Assembly (NCBI RefSeq): GCF_026274175.1
Contig: NZ_JAPHNL010000277.1
Coordinates: 31,165-95,164 of the forward strand
Length of the DNA stretch: 64,000 nucleotides
Reading direction: 5' to 3'
Source of the DNA: Streptomyces beihaiensis
GTDB lineage: Bacteria > Actinomycetota > Actinomycetes > Streptomycetales > Streptomycetaceae
The notes under the pieces were generated by a model, which was not told the DNA's origin, made no database searches, and saw only the letters and a list, made by a program, of their open reading frames with translations. The translations under genes were made by a program, and so were the position numbers. Within the stretch, counting starts at the first letter, position 1. The number at the start of each line of letters is the position of its first letter. Below, one piece after another: positions 1 to 8,463 of this stretch.

Positions 1-2272
1 CAACGGCGTGCGGGAGCGACACGGCACCGGGCGAAGCGAAAATACGGTTCACACACGCCGGGTAGTAGACGGCCGCGGCACCCACGCGCGCGGTGCGCGG
101 CAGCGTACGCGCGGCGGCCCCCGGGATCCGCGGCAGCCACTCGGGCACCAGGTCGGGGCGGACCGCCTTGCGGGCGGCGCCGGTGAGGGACGTGAGCAGC
201 CGGTCGCTGATCTTGTCGGCGGCCGCGACGGCGAGGCGCGCGGACGCCTCGACGGCCTTGAAACGCCGTGCGGTGAACGCCGCCGCCTTCTCCTCACGCG
301 GGCTGTGCCGCGCGTGCCGCAGATCCTTCATGAACGCGCCGGTGTCGATGCCCACGGGGCAGGCCAGCTTGCACGTCGAGTCCCCGGCGCAGGTGTCCAC
401 GGCGTCGTACCCGTACGCGTCGATCAGCTCGCGCTCGACCGGCGAACCGGACGGCTGACGGGTCATCTCGCGGCGCAGCACGATCCGCTGGCGCGGCGTC
501 GTGGTCAGGTCCTCGCTGGGGCAGGTGGGCTCGCAGAATCCGCACTCGATGCACGGGTCCGCGACCGCCTCCACCGTGGGGATCGTCTTGAGACCACGCA
601 GATGGGCCTGTGGATCACGGTCCAGGACGATGCGCGGGGCCAGGACGCCGTCGGGGTCGATGACCTGTTTTGTGCGCCACATCAACTCCGTGGCCCGTGG
701 GCCCCATTCGAGCTCAAGGAAGGGAGCGATGTTGCGCCCCGTGGCGTGCTCGGCCTTGAGCGAACCGTCGAACCGCTCGACCGTGAGGCGGCAGAAATCG
801 TCCATGAAGGCCGCGTACCGCTCCACGTCCTGCGGGCGGGCCGCGTCGAACGCCAGCAGGAAGTGCAGGTTGCCGTGCGCCGCGTGCCCGGCCACCGCCG
901 CCTCGAAGCCGTGCCGTGTCTGGAGGTCGAGCAGTTCCTCGCAGGCCTCGGCCAGGCGGGCGGGCGGCACCGCGAAATCCTCAGTGATCAGCGTCGTCCC
1001 TGAGGGACGTGAACCGCCCACCGCCGTCACGAACGCCTTGCGAGCCTTCCAGTACCCGGCGATCGTCTTCGCGTCGCGTGTGAACGCGTTGGTGACGGAG
1101 TCGACGGGCGCCACCAGGTCGAGCCCCTTGAGCACCTCGGCGGCAGCGGCCTCGTAGGCGGCCTGCCGCTCCTCGTTCGGCGCGCGGAACTCCACGAGCA
1201 GCGCCGTCGTGTCCTTGGGCAGCCGGGCCCAGTCCCGGGGCACGCCCGGCACGCTGACCGAGGCGCGCAACGTGTTGCCGTCCATGAGCTCGACGGCCTG
1301 CGCCCCCGCCTCGTTGAACGCGGGCACCGCCGCGGCGGCCGCGGGCAGCGAGGGGAAGAACAACAGTGCCGTCGACGCCTTCCGGTCCAACGGCAGCGTG
1401 TCGAAGACGACTTCGCAGATGAACCCGAACGTGCCCTGCGAGCCCACCATGAGCCCGCGCAGGATCTGCGCCGGCGTCGCCCCGTCCAGGAAGGCGTCCA
1501 GGCGGTATCCGTTGGTGTTCTTGATCTCGTACTTGGCGCGGATCCGCCGAGTGAGTTCCGTGTCCGCCTCGATCTCCCGCTTGATCGCGAGCAGCCCCTC
1601 GCACAGTCGGGGCTCGGCGTGCGCGAGTTCCTCGTCCGCCCGCGGGTCGGCGGTGTCCACGACGGTGCCGGACGGCAGGACGAAGGTGAGCGAGGCGAGC
1701 GTACGGTACGAATTGCGGGTCGTGCCCGCCGTCATCCCCGAGGCGTTGTTGGCCACCACACCGCCGACCGTGCAGGCGATGGCGCTCGCCGGGTCCGGGC
1801 CGAGGATCCGGCCGTGCCGGGCCAGGGTGACGTTGGCGCGCATCACCGTCGTGCCCGGACCGATCCGGGCCCGCGCACCGTCGTCCAGGACCTCGACCCC
1901 GGCCCAGAACTTGCGGACGTCGACCAGGATGTCCTCGCCCTGCGCCTGCCCGTTCAGCGACGTGCCCGCCGCGCGGAAGACGACCTCACGACCCTTGCCG
2001 CGCGCGTACGACAACACGGCCGACACGTCGTCCACGTCCTGGGCGACGACCACCACCTGCGGCACGAAGCGATAGGGGCTCGCGTCCGACGCGTACCGCA
2101 CCAGGTCCGAGATGTTCGTGAGCACCTTCTGCTCGCCGAGGAGGGCGGTCAGCTCCGAGCGCAGCGGCTCCGGCGTGCCGCCCGCCTGCCGGTCCGAGAC
2201 CCGGTCGGGGGCCGGGCCCGCGGGACGGGTCGCGGGGCGCAGTGCTTCCGGTTTCGGCTCCAGCAGCGGCAT
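1..2272 (-). CDS. FAD and Fe-S D-lactate dehydrogenase-like oxidoreductase (3' end cut by window edge)
   Basis: Membrane-associated flavoenzyme of the GlcD/YdiJ type, expected to oxidise a D-2-hydroxyacid such as D-lactate and pass electrons through Fe-S clusters. The start at 2272 has a GGAG motif 5 bases upstream; 757 codons are visible to the left edge. An FAD_binding_4 domain covers roughly residues 55-280 (motifs FRAAGTSLNGQA and GGVVANNASGM), followed by an FAD-oxidase C domain. Two clusters CIECGFCEPTCP and CAGDSTCKLACP follow, each able to bind 4Fe-4S. The last residues read VYYPACVNR, the beginning of a cysteine-rich CCG domain, so roughly 200 more residues are expected outside the window if it resembles YdiJ. 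The gene lies just downstream of and in the same direction as the MarR gene. The substrate is inferred from family only. Confidence 0.85.
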   Translation of the reverse strand, partial: MPLLEPKPEALRPATRPAGPAPDRVSDRQAGGTPEPLRSELTALLGEQKVLTNISDLVRYASDASPYRFVPQVVVVAQDVDDVSAVLSYARGKGREVVFRAAGTSLNGQAQGEDILVDVRKFWAGVEVLDDGARARIGPGTTVMRANVTLARHGRILGPDPASAIACTVGGVVANNASGMTAGTTRNSYRTLASLTFVLPSGTVVDTADPRADEELAHAEPRLCEGLLAIKREIEADTELTRRIRAKYEIKNTNGYRLDAFLDGATPAQILRGLMVGSQGTFGFICEVVFDTLPLDRKASTALLFFPSLPAAAAAVPAFNEAGAQAVELMDGNTLRASVSVPGVPRDWARLPKDTTALLVEFRAPNEERQAAYEAAAAEVLKGLDLVAPVDSVTNAFTRDAKTIAGYWKARKAFVTAVGGSRPSGTTLITEDFAVPPARLAEACEELLDLQTRHGFEAAVAGHAAHGNLHFLLAFDAARPQDVERYAAFMDDFCRLTVERFDGSLKAEHATGRNIAPFLELEWGPRATELMWRTKQVIDPDGVLAPRIVLDRDPQAHLRGLKTIPTVEAVADPCIECGFCEPTCPSEDLTTTPRQRIVLRREMTRQPSGSPVERELIDAYGYDAVDTCAGDSTCKLACPVGIDTGAFMKDLRHARHSPREEKAAAFTARRFKAVEASARLAVAAADKISDRLLTSLTGAARKAVRPDLVPEWLPRIPGAAARTLPRTARVGAAAVYYPACVNRIFASPGAVSLPHAV

Positions 2273-2317
2273 GGCCTCTCCTTCGCGGTGGCGCGGCGAC
2301 GGTGCTCGGTCGTCCTG

Positions 2318-2773
2318 TCAGTGGTCCGGTGGGCGCGAGGTGTCGAGGGGGGACTCGAACAGCGCGTTCAGCAAGACGGTCAGCTGCGCGCGCTGCTCCG
2401 CGTCCAATGGGGCAAGGATCTCCTCTGCCGCCGCCCGGCGCGCGCTGCGCAGCTCCCGAAGGGCGGCCCTGCCGTGCTCGGTCAGCTCGATCCGGATGAC
2501 CCGGCGGTTGCCCGGGTCGGGGACCCGGCGCACCATGCCCGCCCCCTCGAGACCGTCCACGACGCTGGTCACGGCGCGCGGTACGACCTCGAGCCGCTGC
2601 GCCAGGTCGGCCATGCGCGGCGGGGTCTCGTAGTGCACGAGCGTGCGCAGCAGCCGTGACTGCGCGGGGGTGATTCCCACCGGTTCGAGCTGTCGCTTCT
2701 GGATGCGGTGCAGGCGGCGGGTGAGCCGCAGCAACTGCTCGGCGAGGAAGCCGTCGGCGTCCGGTGTGTTCAT
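2318..2773 (-). CDS. MarR family transcriptional regulator
   Basis: A 151-residue winged-helix repressor of the usual MarR length. Helix-turn-helix and wing occupy about residues 50-100 (RMADLAQRLEVVPRAVTSVV, then a wing with RRVPDPGNRRVIRIELTE). It is divergent from the ABC exporter gene, with an inverted repeat midway between them, so it probably represses that exporter and itself. The gene ends 45 bases before the oxidoreductase start, so read-through into that gene is possible. The ligand cannot be read from the sequence. Confidence 0.9.
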   Translation of the reverse strand: MNTPDADGFLAEQLLRLTRRLHRIQKRQLEPVGITPAQSRLLRTLVHYETPPRMADLAQRLEVVPRAVTSVVDGLEGAGMVRRVPDPGNRRVIRIELTEHGRAALRELRSARRAAAEEILAPLDAEQRAQLTVLLNALFESPLDTSRPPDH

Positions 2774-2798
2774 GGCGGAACATTATCAGGACCTCGTG

Positions 2799-2830
2799 CA
2801 TTGTGAGTATAGGTAACAATGAGCTATGCT
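2799..2830. promoter_or_regulatory. Inverted-repeat operator and probable promoter between marR and ABC exporter
   Basis: CATTGT (2799-2804) and ACAATG (2816-2821) form perfect 6-bp arms around 11 bases, a size usual for MarR dimers. On the plus strand TTGTGA (2801-2806) and TATGCT (2825-2830), 18 bases apart, make a plausible -35/-10 pair for the exporter; the repeat would overlap the -35 box and spacer. Binding by the adjacent MarR is inferred. Confidence 0.5.
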
Positions 2831-2938
2831 CCTCGAAGTCGGCCGATGCTCGCCCGGTGCCGGGCGTCGCACGGCCGCGATGCTTCGTCGCGATGCTTCG
2901 TCGTGATGCCTTGTCGTCGATCGGCCCGTAGGAGGCCC

Positions 2939-4753
2939 ATGCAGCGCCACGAAATCAACTGGACGCCGCCCCCCGATGCGGTCGCGTCGGGGCAGCCGCG
3001 GCAGATCCGCCGCATCCTTTCCCTCTTCCGTCCCTACCGCGCACGGCTCGCCCTCGTCGGTCTGCTCGTGTGCGCCGCCTCGCTCGTCACGGTCGCCACG
3101 CCCTTCCTGCTCCGCGAGATCCTCGACGTGGCCATCCCCGAGCGGCGCACCGGGCTGCTCACCCTGCTGGCCCTCGGGATGATCGCCAGTGCCGTCGTGA
3201 CCAGCGTCTTCGGCGTGCTGCAGACTCTCATCTCCACGACGGTCGGCCAGCGCGTCATGCACGACCTGCGCACTGCCGTCTACGGACGCCTGCAGAGCAT
3301 GTCCCTCGCCTTCTTCACCAAGACCCGCACGGGCGAGGTCCAGTCACGCATCGCCAACGACATCGGCGGCATGCAGGCGACCGTGACCTCCACAGCGACC
3401 TCACTGGTCTCGAACGTGACGAGCGTGACCGCCACCATCGTGGCGATGGTCGCCCTCGACTGGCGCCTCACGATCGTCTCCCTGCTCCTGTTGCCGGTCT
3501 TCGTCTGGATCAGCCGCCGTGTCGGGCGCGAGCGGAAGAAGATCGCCACACGCAGGCAGAAGCAGATGGCCGCGATGGCCGCCACCGTCACCGAGTCGCT
3601 CTCCGTGAGCGGCATCGTGCTCGGCCGCACCATGGGCCGCGCCGACTCGCTCACCGCGTCCTTCGCCGACGAGTCGGAGCAGCTGGTCGACCTTGAGGTC
3701 CGCTCCAACATGGCGGGCCGGTGGCGGATGGCTGTCATCAGCATCGTCATGGCCGCGATGCCCGCCGTCATCTACTGGGCGGCCGGCATAGCCCTGCAAC
3801 TCGGCGGGCCCACCATCTCCATCGGCACGCTCGTCGCGTTCGTGTCGCTGCAGCAGGGCCTGTTCCGCCCGACCGTGAGCCTGCTCCAGACCGGAGTGCA
3901 GATCCAGACCTCGCTCGCCCTGTTCCAGCGCATCTTCGAATACCTCGACCTGCCCGTCGACATCACTGAGCGGGACAACCCGGTGCGCCTCGACACCATC
4001 AAGGGCGACATCCGTTTCGAGGGTGTCGAGTTCCGCTACGACGCCGCCGACGAGCGGCACCGTCCGATCCTCGACGGCATCGACCTGACCGTGCCGGCGG
4101 GCAGCAGCCTCGCCGTCGTCGGCTCGACCGGCGCGGGCAAGTCCACGCTCAGTCACCTGGTGCCCCGGCTGTACGACGTCACGGGCGGCCGGGTGACCCT
4201 CGACGGGGTCGACGTACGTGATCTGGACTTCGACACCCTCGCGCGCGCGGTCGGCGTCGTCTCGCAGGAGACCTATCTCTTCCATGCCTCGGTCGCCGAG
4301 AACCTGCGCTTCGCCAAGCCCGACGCGACCGACGAGGAGGTGTACGCCGCGGCCCGAGCGGCCCAGATCCACGACCACATCGCCTCGCTGCCCGACGGTT
4401 ACGACACCGTGGTCGGCGAGCGCGGTCACCGCTTCTCCGGCGGCGAGAAGCAGCGCCTGGCGATCGCGCGCACCATTCTGCGGGACCCGCCGGTGCTCAT
4501 CCTCGACGAGGCGACCAGTGCCCTGGACAACCGCACGGAACGCGCCGTGCAGGAGGCCATCGACGCGCTGTCGGCCGACCGCACCACCCTGACCATCGCC
4601 CACCGGCTCTCCACGGTCCGTGGCGCGGACCAGATCGTCGTCCTGGACGGCGGACGGGTGGCCGAACGGGGCACGCACGAGGAGCTGCTCGCACTCGACG
4701 GTCGGTACGCGGCGCTGGTGCGGCGCGACACCCAGGTGGAGGCGGTGGTGTGA
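2939..4753 (+). CDS. ABC exporter, fused membrane and ATPase domains
   Basis: A 604-residue half transporter of the MsbA/LmrA type that would dimerise and expel a hydrophobic substrate. I chose ATG 2939 because GGAGG lies 4 bases upstream; an in-frame start at 2819 has no ribosome site. Six membrane helices lie in residues 30-330. The nucleotide-binding domain has Walker A GSTGAGKST (about 395-403), signature FSGGEKQR (about 499) and Walker B LILDEAT (D523, E524), plus the switch histidine in TIAHRLS, so it looks catalytically intact. Divergence from a MarR gene suggests an induced drug or metabolite exporter; the substrate is unknown. Confidence 0.9.
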   Translation: MQRHEINWTPPPDAVASGQPRQIRRILSLFRPYRARLALVGLLVCAASLVTVATPFLLREILDVAIPERRTGLLTLLALGMIASAVVTSVFGVLQTLISTTVGQRVMHDLRTAVYGRLQSMSLAFFTKTRTGEVQSRIANDIGGMQATVTSTATSLVSNVTSVTATIVAMVALDWRLTIVSLLLLPVFVWISRRVGRERKKIATRRQKQMAAMAATVTESLSVSGIVLGRTMGRADSLTASFADESEQLVDLEVRSNMAGRWRMAVISIVMAAMPAVIYWAAGIALQLGGPTISIGTLVAFVSLQQGLFRPTVSLLQTGVQIQTSLALFQRIFEYLDLPVDITERDNPVRLDTIKGDIRFEGVEFRYDAADERHRPILDGIDLTVPAGSSLAVVGSTGAGKSTLSHLVPRLYDVTGGRVTLDGVDVRDLDFDTLARAVGVVSQETYLFHASVAENLRFAKPDATDEEVYAAARAAQIHDHIASLPDGYDTVVGERGHRFSGGEKQRLAIARTILRDPPVLILDEATSALDNRTERAVQEAIDALSADRTTLTIAHRLSTVRGADQIVVLDGGRVAERGTHEELLALDGRYAALVRRDTQVEAVV

Positions 4754-4840
4754 GCCCCGAGTGGGGGAAGGGAGCGGGTGGCACGCTGACCCACCTGGGG
4801 CAGTCCCGGCCGTTGAGATGAAAATATGCCGGGTTTGTCC

Positions 4841-4856
4841 GGTAAGGGGCGTTACC
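4841..4856. promoter_or_regulatory. Small inverted repeat upstream of mltG-like gene
   Basis: GGTAA (4841-4845) and TTACC (4852-4856) flank GGGGCG, ending 8 bases before the chosen ATG at 4865. It may be an operator or an mRNA hairpin covering the purine-rich stretch that would serve as ribosome site. Function not known. Confidence 0.25.
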
Positions 4857-4864
4857 TTTCCGGC

Positions 4865-5701
4865 ATGCTGAACGAGACTCCGCGACGGAGCACCATCCGA
4901 CTCACGCCCAGAGGCCGTATCGCCCTCATCGCGACCGGGGCCGTCGTGGCGGCCACCGCCGTCGCGGTGCCGCTGACGCTGTCAGGTGACGACGGGGGGC
5001 GGCCGAAGGCGCTGACCATTCCGGAGGGCTGGCGCTCGGGCCAGGTCTACGAGGCTGTGGACAAGGCGCTCGGAGTGGCGCCCGGCACCACCAGGAAGGC
5101 TGTGCCCAAGGCGGGCCTCAAGCTTCCGGGGGACGCCGGCGGAAACCCCGAGGGCTACCTCTTCCCGGCGACCTATCCGCTCAACGACAAGTCGACGCCG
5201 ACAACGCTCCTTTCGTACATGGTCAACACGGCCAACAAGAAGTTCCAGGCAGCCAAGACCACGGCGGGCGCCGACCTCAACGCCGTGAACCTGTACCAGA
5301 CCGTCACCATCGCGAGCATCGTGGAGGCGGAGGCGGACAACGTGGCGGACATGGGCAAGGTCGCCCGCGTCATCTACAACCGACTCGACCACGGAATGCC
5401 GTTGCAGATGGACTCGACGCTCAACTACGCGCTGGGCCGTTCCACCGTGCGCACCAGCGCCAAGGACACCAAGAAGGACAACCCGTACAACACCTATACG
5501 CGGATGGGTCTGCCGCCGTCGCCCATCGGTAACCCGGGTGAACAGGCCATGAAGGCGGCCGAGCACCCCACGCCCGGAAACTGGCTGTACTTCGTGACCG
5601 TGAAGCCGGGCGACACCCGGTTCACCGCGGACTTCGCCGAACACCAGAGGAACGTGGCCGAGTTCAACAAGAACCACGCCGCCGCGAAGGCTTCCAGCTG
5701 A
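4865..5701 (+). CDS. mltG: MltG-like endolytic murein transglycosylase
   Basis: A 278-residue inner-membrane protein with one N-terminal membrane segment (about residues 18-40) and an extracellular YceG/MltG domain, predicted to cut nascent glycan strands during peptidoglycan synthesis. The catalytic glutamate is probably E154 in TIASIVEAEA. Other family signatures are YLFPATYPL, VIYNRLDHGMPLQMDST, NTYTRMGLPPSPIGNPG and a final LYFVT. It is shorter than E. coli MltG (about 340 residues), with little of the LysM-like region left. ATG 4826 is also in frame but has no ribosome site. It probably duplicates a housekeeping mltG elsewhere. Confidence 0.85.
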   Translation: MLNETPRRSTIRLTPRGRIALIATGAVVAATAVAVPLTLSGDDGGRPKALTIPEGWRSGQVYEAVDKALGVAPGTTRKAVPKAGLKLPGDAGGNPEGYLFPATYPLNDKSTPTTLLSYMVNTANKKFQAAKTTAGADLNAVNLYQTVTIASIVEAEADNVADMGKVARVIYNRLDHGMPLQMDSTLNYALGRSTVRTSAKDTKKDNPYNTYTRMGLPPSPIGNPGEQAMKAAEHPTPGNWLYFVTVKPGDTRFTADFAEHQRNVAEFNKNHAAAKASS

Positions 5702-5713
5702 GCCGAGGCGGAC

Positions 5714-6856
5714 TCACGCCACCGCCGTCACGGGAGTCTCCGCGGCCGTAGGAGCCGGCACAGGGGCCGGGTCCCGCGCGAGCCTGCGGCGAATGTCGTG
5801 GACGGCCGCGCGCCCGGCGCGGCTGGCGCCGATGGTGCTCGCCGACGGGCCGTACCCCACGAGGTGGACGCGCGGGTCGAGCGCCGTGCGGGTTCCCTCC
5901 ATCCGGATGCCGCCGCCCGCCCCGCGCAGTCGCAGCGGCGCGAGGTGGTCGAGCGCGGGGCGGAATCCGGTGGCCCAGAGGATGACGTCGGCCGCGATGT
6001 CACGCCCGTCGTCCCAGGCCACGCCGGTCGGGGTGACGCGGTCGAACATCGGCAAGCGGTCGAGGGTCCCGTCGGCGCGCGCGGCGCGGATGGTGTCGTT
6101 CACCGCAAGCCCGGTCACCGAGACGACGCTCAGGGGCGTGAGCCCCTGCCGTACCCGTTCCTCGACCAGCGCGACGGCGGCGCGGCCGCGTTCCTCGTCG
6201 AAGGGGCCCTCGCGGAACACGGGCGGCCTGCGCGTCACCCAGGTCGTCTCGGCGGCGTGCGGGGCGATCTCCAGCAGATGCTGAGTGCCGGACGCCCCGC
6301 CGCCCACCACCACGACCCGCTTTCCGGCGAACGCGTCGGGCCCCGGGTACTGGGCGGTGTGCAGCTGCCGCCCGCGAAAGGTCTCCTGCCCGGGGTAGCG
6401 TGGCCAGAACGGCCGGTCCCACGTCCCGGTCGCGTTGATGAGCGAGCGCGTCGTCCACACCCCGTCCGAGCTCTCGACGAGCAGCCGCCCATCGCCCGCC
6501 TCGCGCACCTTGCGCACATCGACCGGCCTGCGGACGCGCAGGTCGAACGCCTCCTCGTACGCCGAGAAGTACTCACCGACGACCTGCGAGGAGGGGCGGG
6601 CGGGGTCCGCCCCGGTGAGCTCCATGCCCGGCAGGGAGTGCATCCCGTGCACCTTGGCGTACGTGAGCGACGGCCAGCGGAACTGCCAGGCGCCGCCCGG
6701 CCGGGGCGCATGGTCGAGGACGACGAAGTCGCGCCCCGGCTCGAACCCCGTGCGGCGCAGGTGGTATGCGGCGGACAAGCCCGCCTGACCGGCGCCGACG
6801 ACCACCACATCGACCTGCCGCGCGTCCGTGTCGCTCTGCCGCTCCATGTGATTCAC
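5714..6856 (-). CDS. FAD- and NAD(P)-dependent flavin monooxygenase
   Basis: A 380-residue two-dinucleotide-binding flavoprotein related to Baeyer-Villiger and N-hydroxylating monooxygenases. The FAD Rossmann motif VVVVGAGQAGLSAAYHL is near residue 17 and the NADPH motif VVVVGGGASG near residue 178. The ATGFRPAL motif near the C terminus is typical of flavin monooxygenases. The annotated start is GTG 6856, with ATG 6847 as an equally good alternative. It is convergent with mltG, ending 12 bases from it, and transcribed away from yjbQ. The substrate is not indicated. Confidence 0.85.
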   Translation of the reverse strand: MNHMERQSDTDARQVDVVVVGAGQAGLSAAYHLRRTGFEPGRDFVVLDHAPRPGGAWQFRWPSLTYAKVHGMHSLPGMELTGADPARPSSQVVGEYFSAYEEAFDLRVRRPVDVRKVREAGDGRLLVESSDGVWTTRSLINATGTWDRPFWPRYPGQETFRGRQLHTAQYPGPDAFAGKRVVVVGGGASGTQHLLEIAPHAAETTWVTRRPPVFREGPFDEERGRAAVALVEERVRQGLTPLSVVSVTGLAVNDTIRAARADGTLDRLPMFDRVTPTGVAWDDGRDIAADVILWATGFRPALDHLAPLRLRGAGGGIRMEGTRTALDPRVHLVGYGPSASTIGASRAGRAAVHDIRRRLARDPAPVPAPTAAETPVTAVA

Positions 6857-6950
6857 ACTGCTGCCAACTGCGCGGGAACCGAGAAACTTCCCGCCCCGAC
6901 CGGCCGACGCCGGTCAGCCCCGACGCCAGCCGGTGCGCGAGAATGCCCTC

Positions 6951-7373
6951 ATGTCTGATGCCTTCACGACGCGCGTCCTGAACGTCACCACCGGCTCCAG
7001 CGAACAGGTCGTCGACCTCACCCGCGACTGCGAGTCGTTCCTGGGCGAAGCAGCCCAGGGGCGTGACGGCCTCCTCAACATCTTCGTCCCGCACGCCACC
7101 GCGGGCGTCGCCGTCATCGAGACGGGCGCCGGCAGCGACGACGACCTCCTCGCCACCCTCCACACCCTCCTCCCGGCGGACGACCGCTGGCAGCACCGCC
7201 ACGGCACACCCGGCCACGGCCGCGACCACGTCCTCCCGGCGATCGTGCCACCGCACGCCACGCTGCCGGTGGTGGCGGGCCGCCTCGAGCTGGGGACGTG
7301 GCAGTCGGTGTGCCTGGTCGACACGAACAAGGACAACCCGCGGCGCCAGGTCCGGCTGTCGTTCCTCGCGTGA
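6951..7373 (+). CDS. yjbQ: YjbQ family protein (secondary thiamine-phosphate synthase type)
   Basis: A 140-residue cytosolic protein of the UPF0047/YjbQ family. The signatures NIFVPHATAGVAVIE, PGHGRDHVLPAIV and GTWQSVCLVDTN are clear; E. coli YjbQ can replace thiamine-phosphate synthase, but the physiological role is unsettled. I prefer ATG 6951 (GAG about 9 bases upstream) to GTG 6933. It is divergent from the flavin monooxygenase across a 94-bp gap. Confidence 0.88.
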   Translation: MSDAFTTRVLNVTTGSSEQVVDLTRDCESFLGEAAQGRDGLLNIFVPHATAGVAVIETGAGSDDDLLATLHTLLPADDRWQHRHGTPGHGRDHVLPAIVPPHATLPVVAGRLELGTWQSVCLVDTNKDNPRRQVRLSFLA

Positions 7374-7447
7374 CCGGGTCCCGACACGTCAGGAAGGCAT
7401 CAAAGTCCCGTTCGGAACGCATACTTGTGATGCGGGGAGGTCCCGCG

Positions 7448-8005
7448 ATGCTGTCCGAGAGGTGCGGCGCGGTGAGTGGTGGGGGCCAGGAGTTGGGCAA
7501 GACAGAGGTGCGGCTGCGGTGGGATCCGAGCCCGTGGGGGGAGGCGCCCCGGCATCTTGACATCATCGCCGCCGCCTACCCGGCGGACGACCCTTACGGG
7601 CGGCCGATGAACGTCGTGCACTACGACAGCCGTTCGCCGGACGGGACCATCACCATGAAGCGGCACAGCCAGACCGGCATGGGCCTCGGCTTCGTCGAGG
7701 TGATGGTGCTGGAGTTCGAGCGCATGTCGGCCGCTTACGGCCGGGTCGTGGTCGGTGTGGCCATCCACCAGAACGACGGGCCCCGGGCCTTCGGTGACAT
7801 CTCCAACGCCGGTGTCCAGGTCGTGGAGGGGTACCGGAAACTGCTGGAGGACGACTTCTCGGGAGTCGCCGACGCGACGGCCGCGACCGTGGCGGAGTTC
7901 ACCAGGGGCGCGACCGGGGAGTGGGAGCTGCATGAGCTGATCCGGGGCTTCGACAGCGACCCGGTTCTCTTCATGTCGGAAATGGGCAGCCGTCCGACCA
8001 CGTGA
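7448..8005 (+). CDS. TerD domain stress protein
   Basis: A 185-residue protein with one TerD domain (about residues 20-180), a calcium-binding beta-sandwich of tellurite and general stress systems. Family features include KTEVRLRWDPSPWGEAP, DIIAAAYPADDPYGRP, an acidic turn in HQNDGPRAFGDISNAGVQV and the final MGSRPTT. ATG 7448 is preceded by GGGGAGG at 7 bases, a strong ribosome site, so the longer frame from 7298 is not used. No other ter genes are adjacent. Confidence 0.85.
   Translation: MLSERCGAVSGGGQELGKTEVRLRWDPSPWGEAPRHLDIIAAAYPADDPYGRPMNVVHYDSRSPDGTITMKRHSQTGMGLGFVEVMVLEFERMSAAYGRVVVGVAIHQNDGPRAFGDISNAGVQVVEGYRKLLEDDFSGVADATAATVAEFTRGATGEWELHELIRGFDSDPVLFMSEMGSRPTT

Positions 8006-8463
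<458 letters not shown>

Noticed and set aside
7448-8005. Tellurite resistance cluster
   Set aside because: Only one TerD-domain gene is present, without other ter genes.
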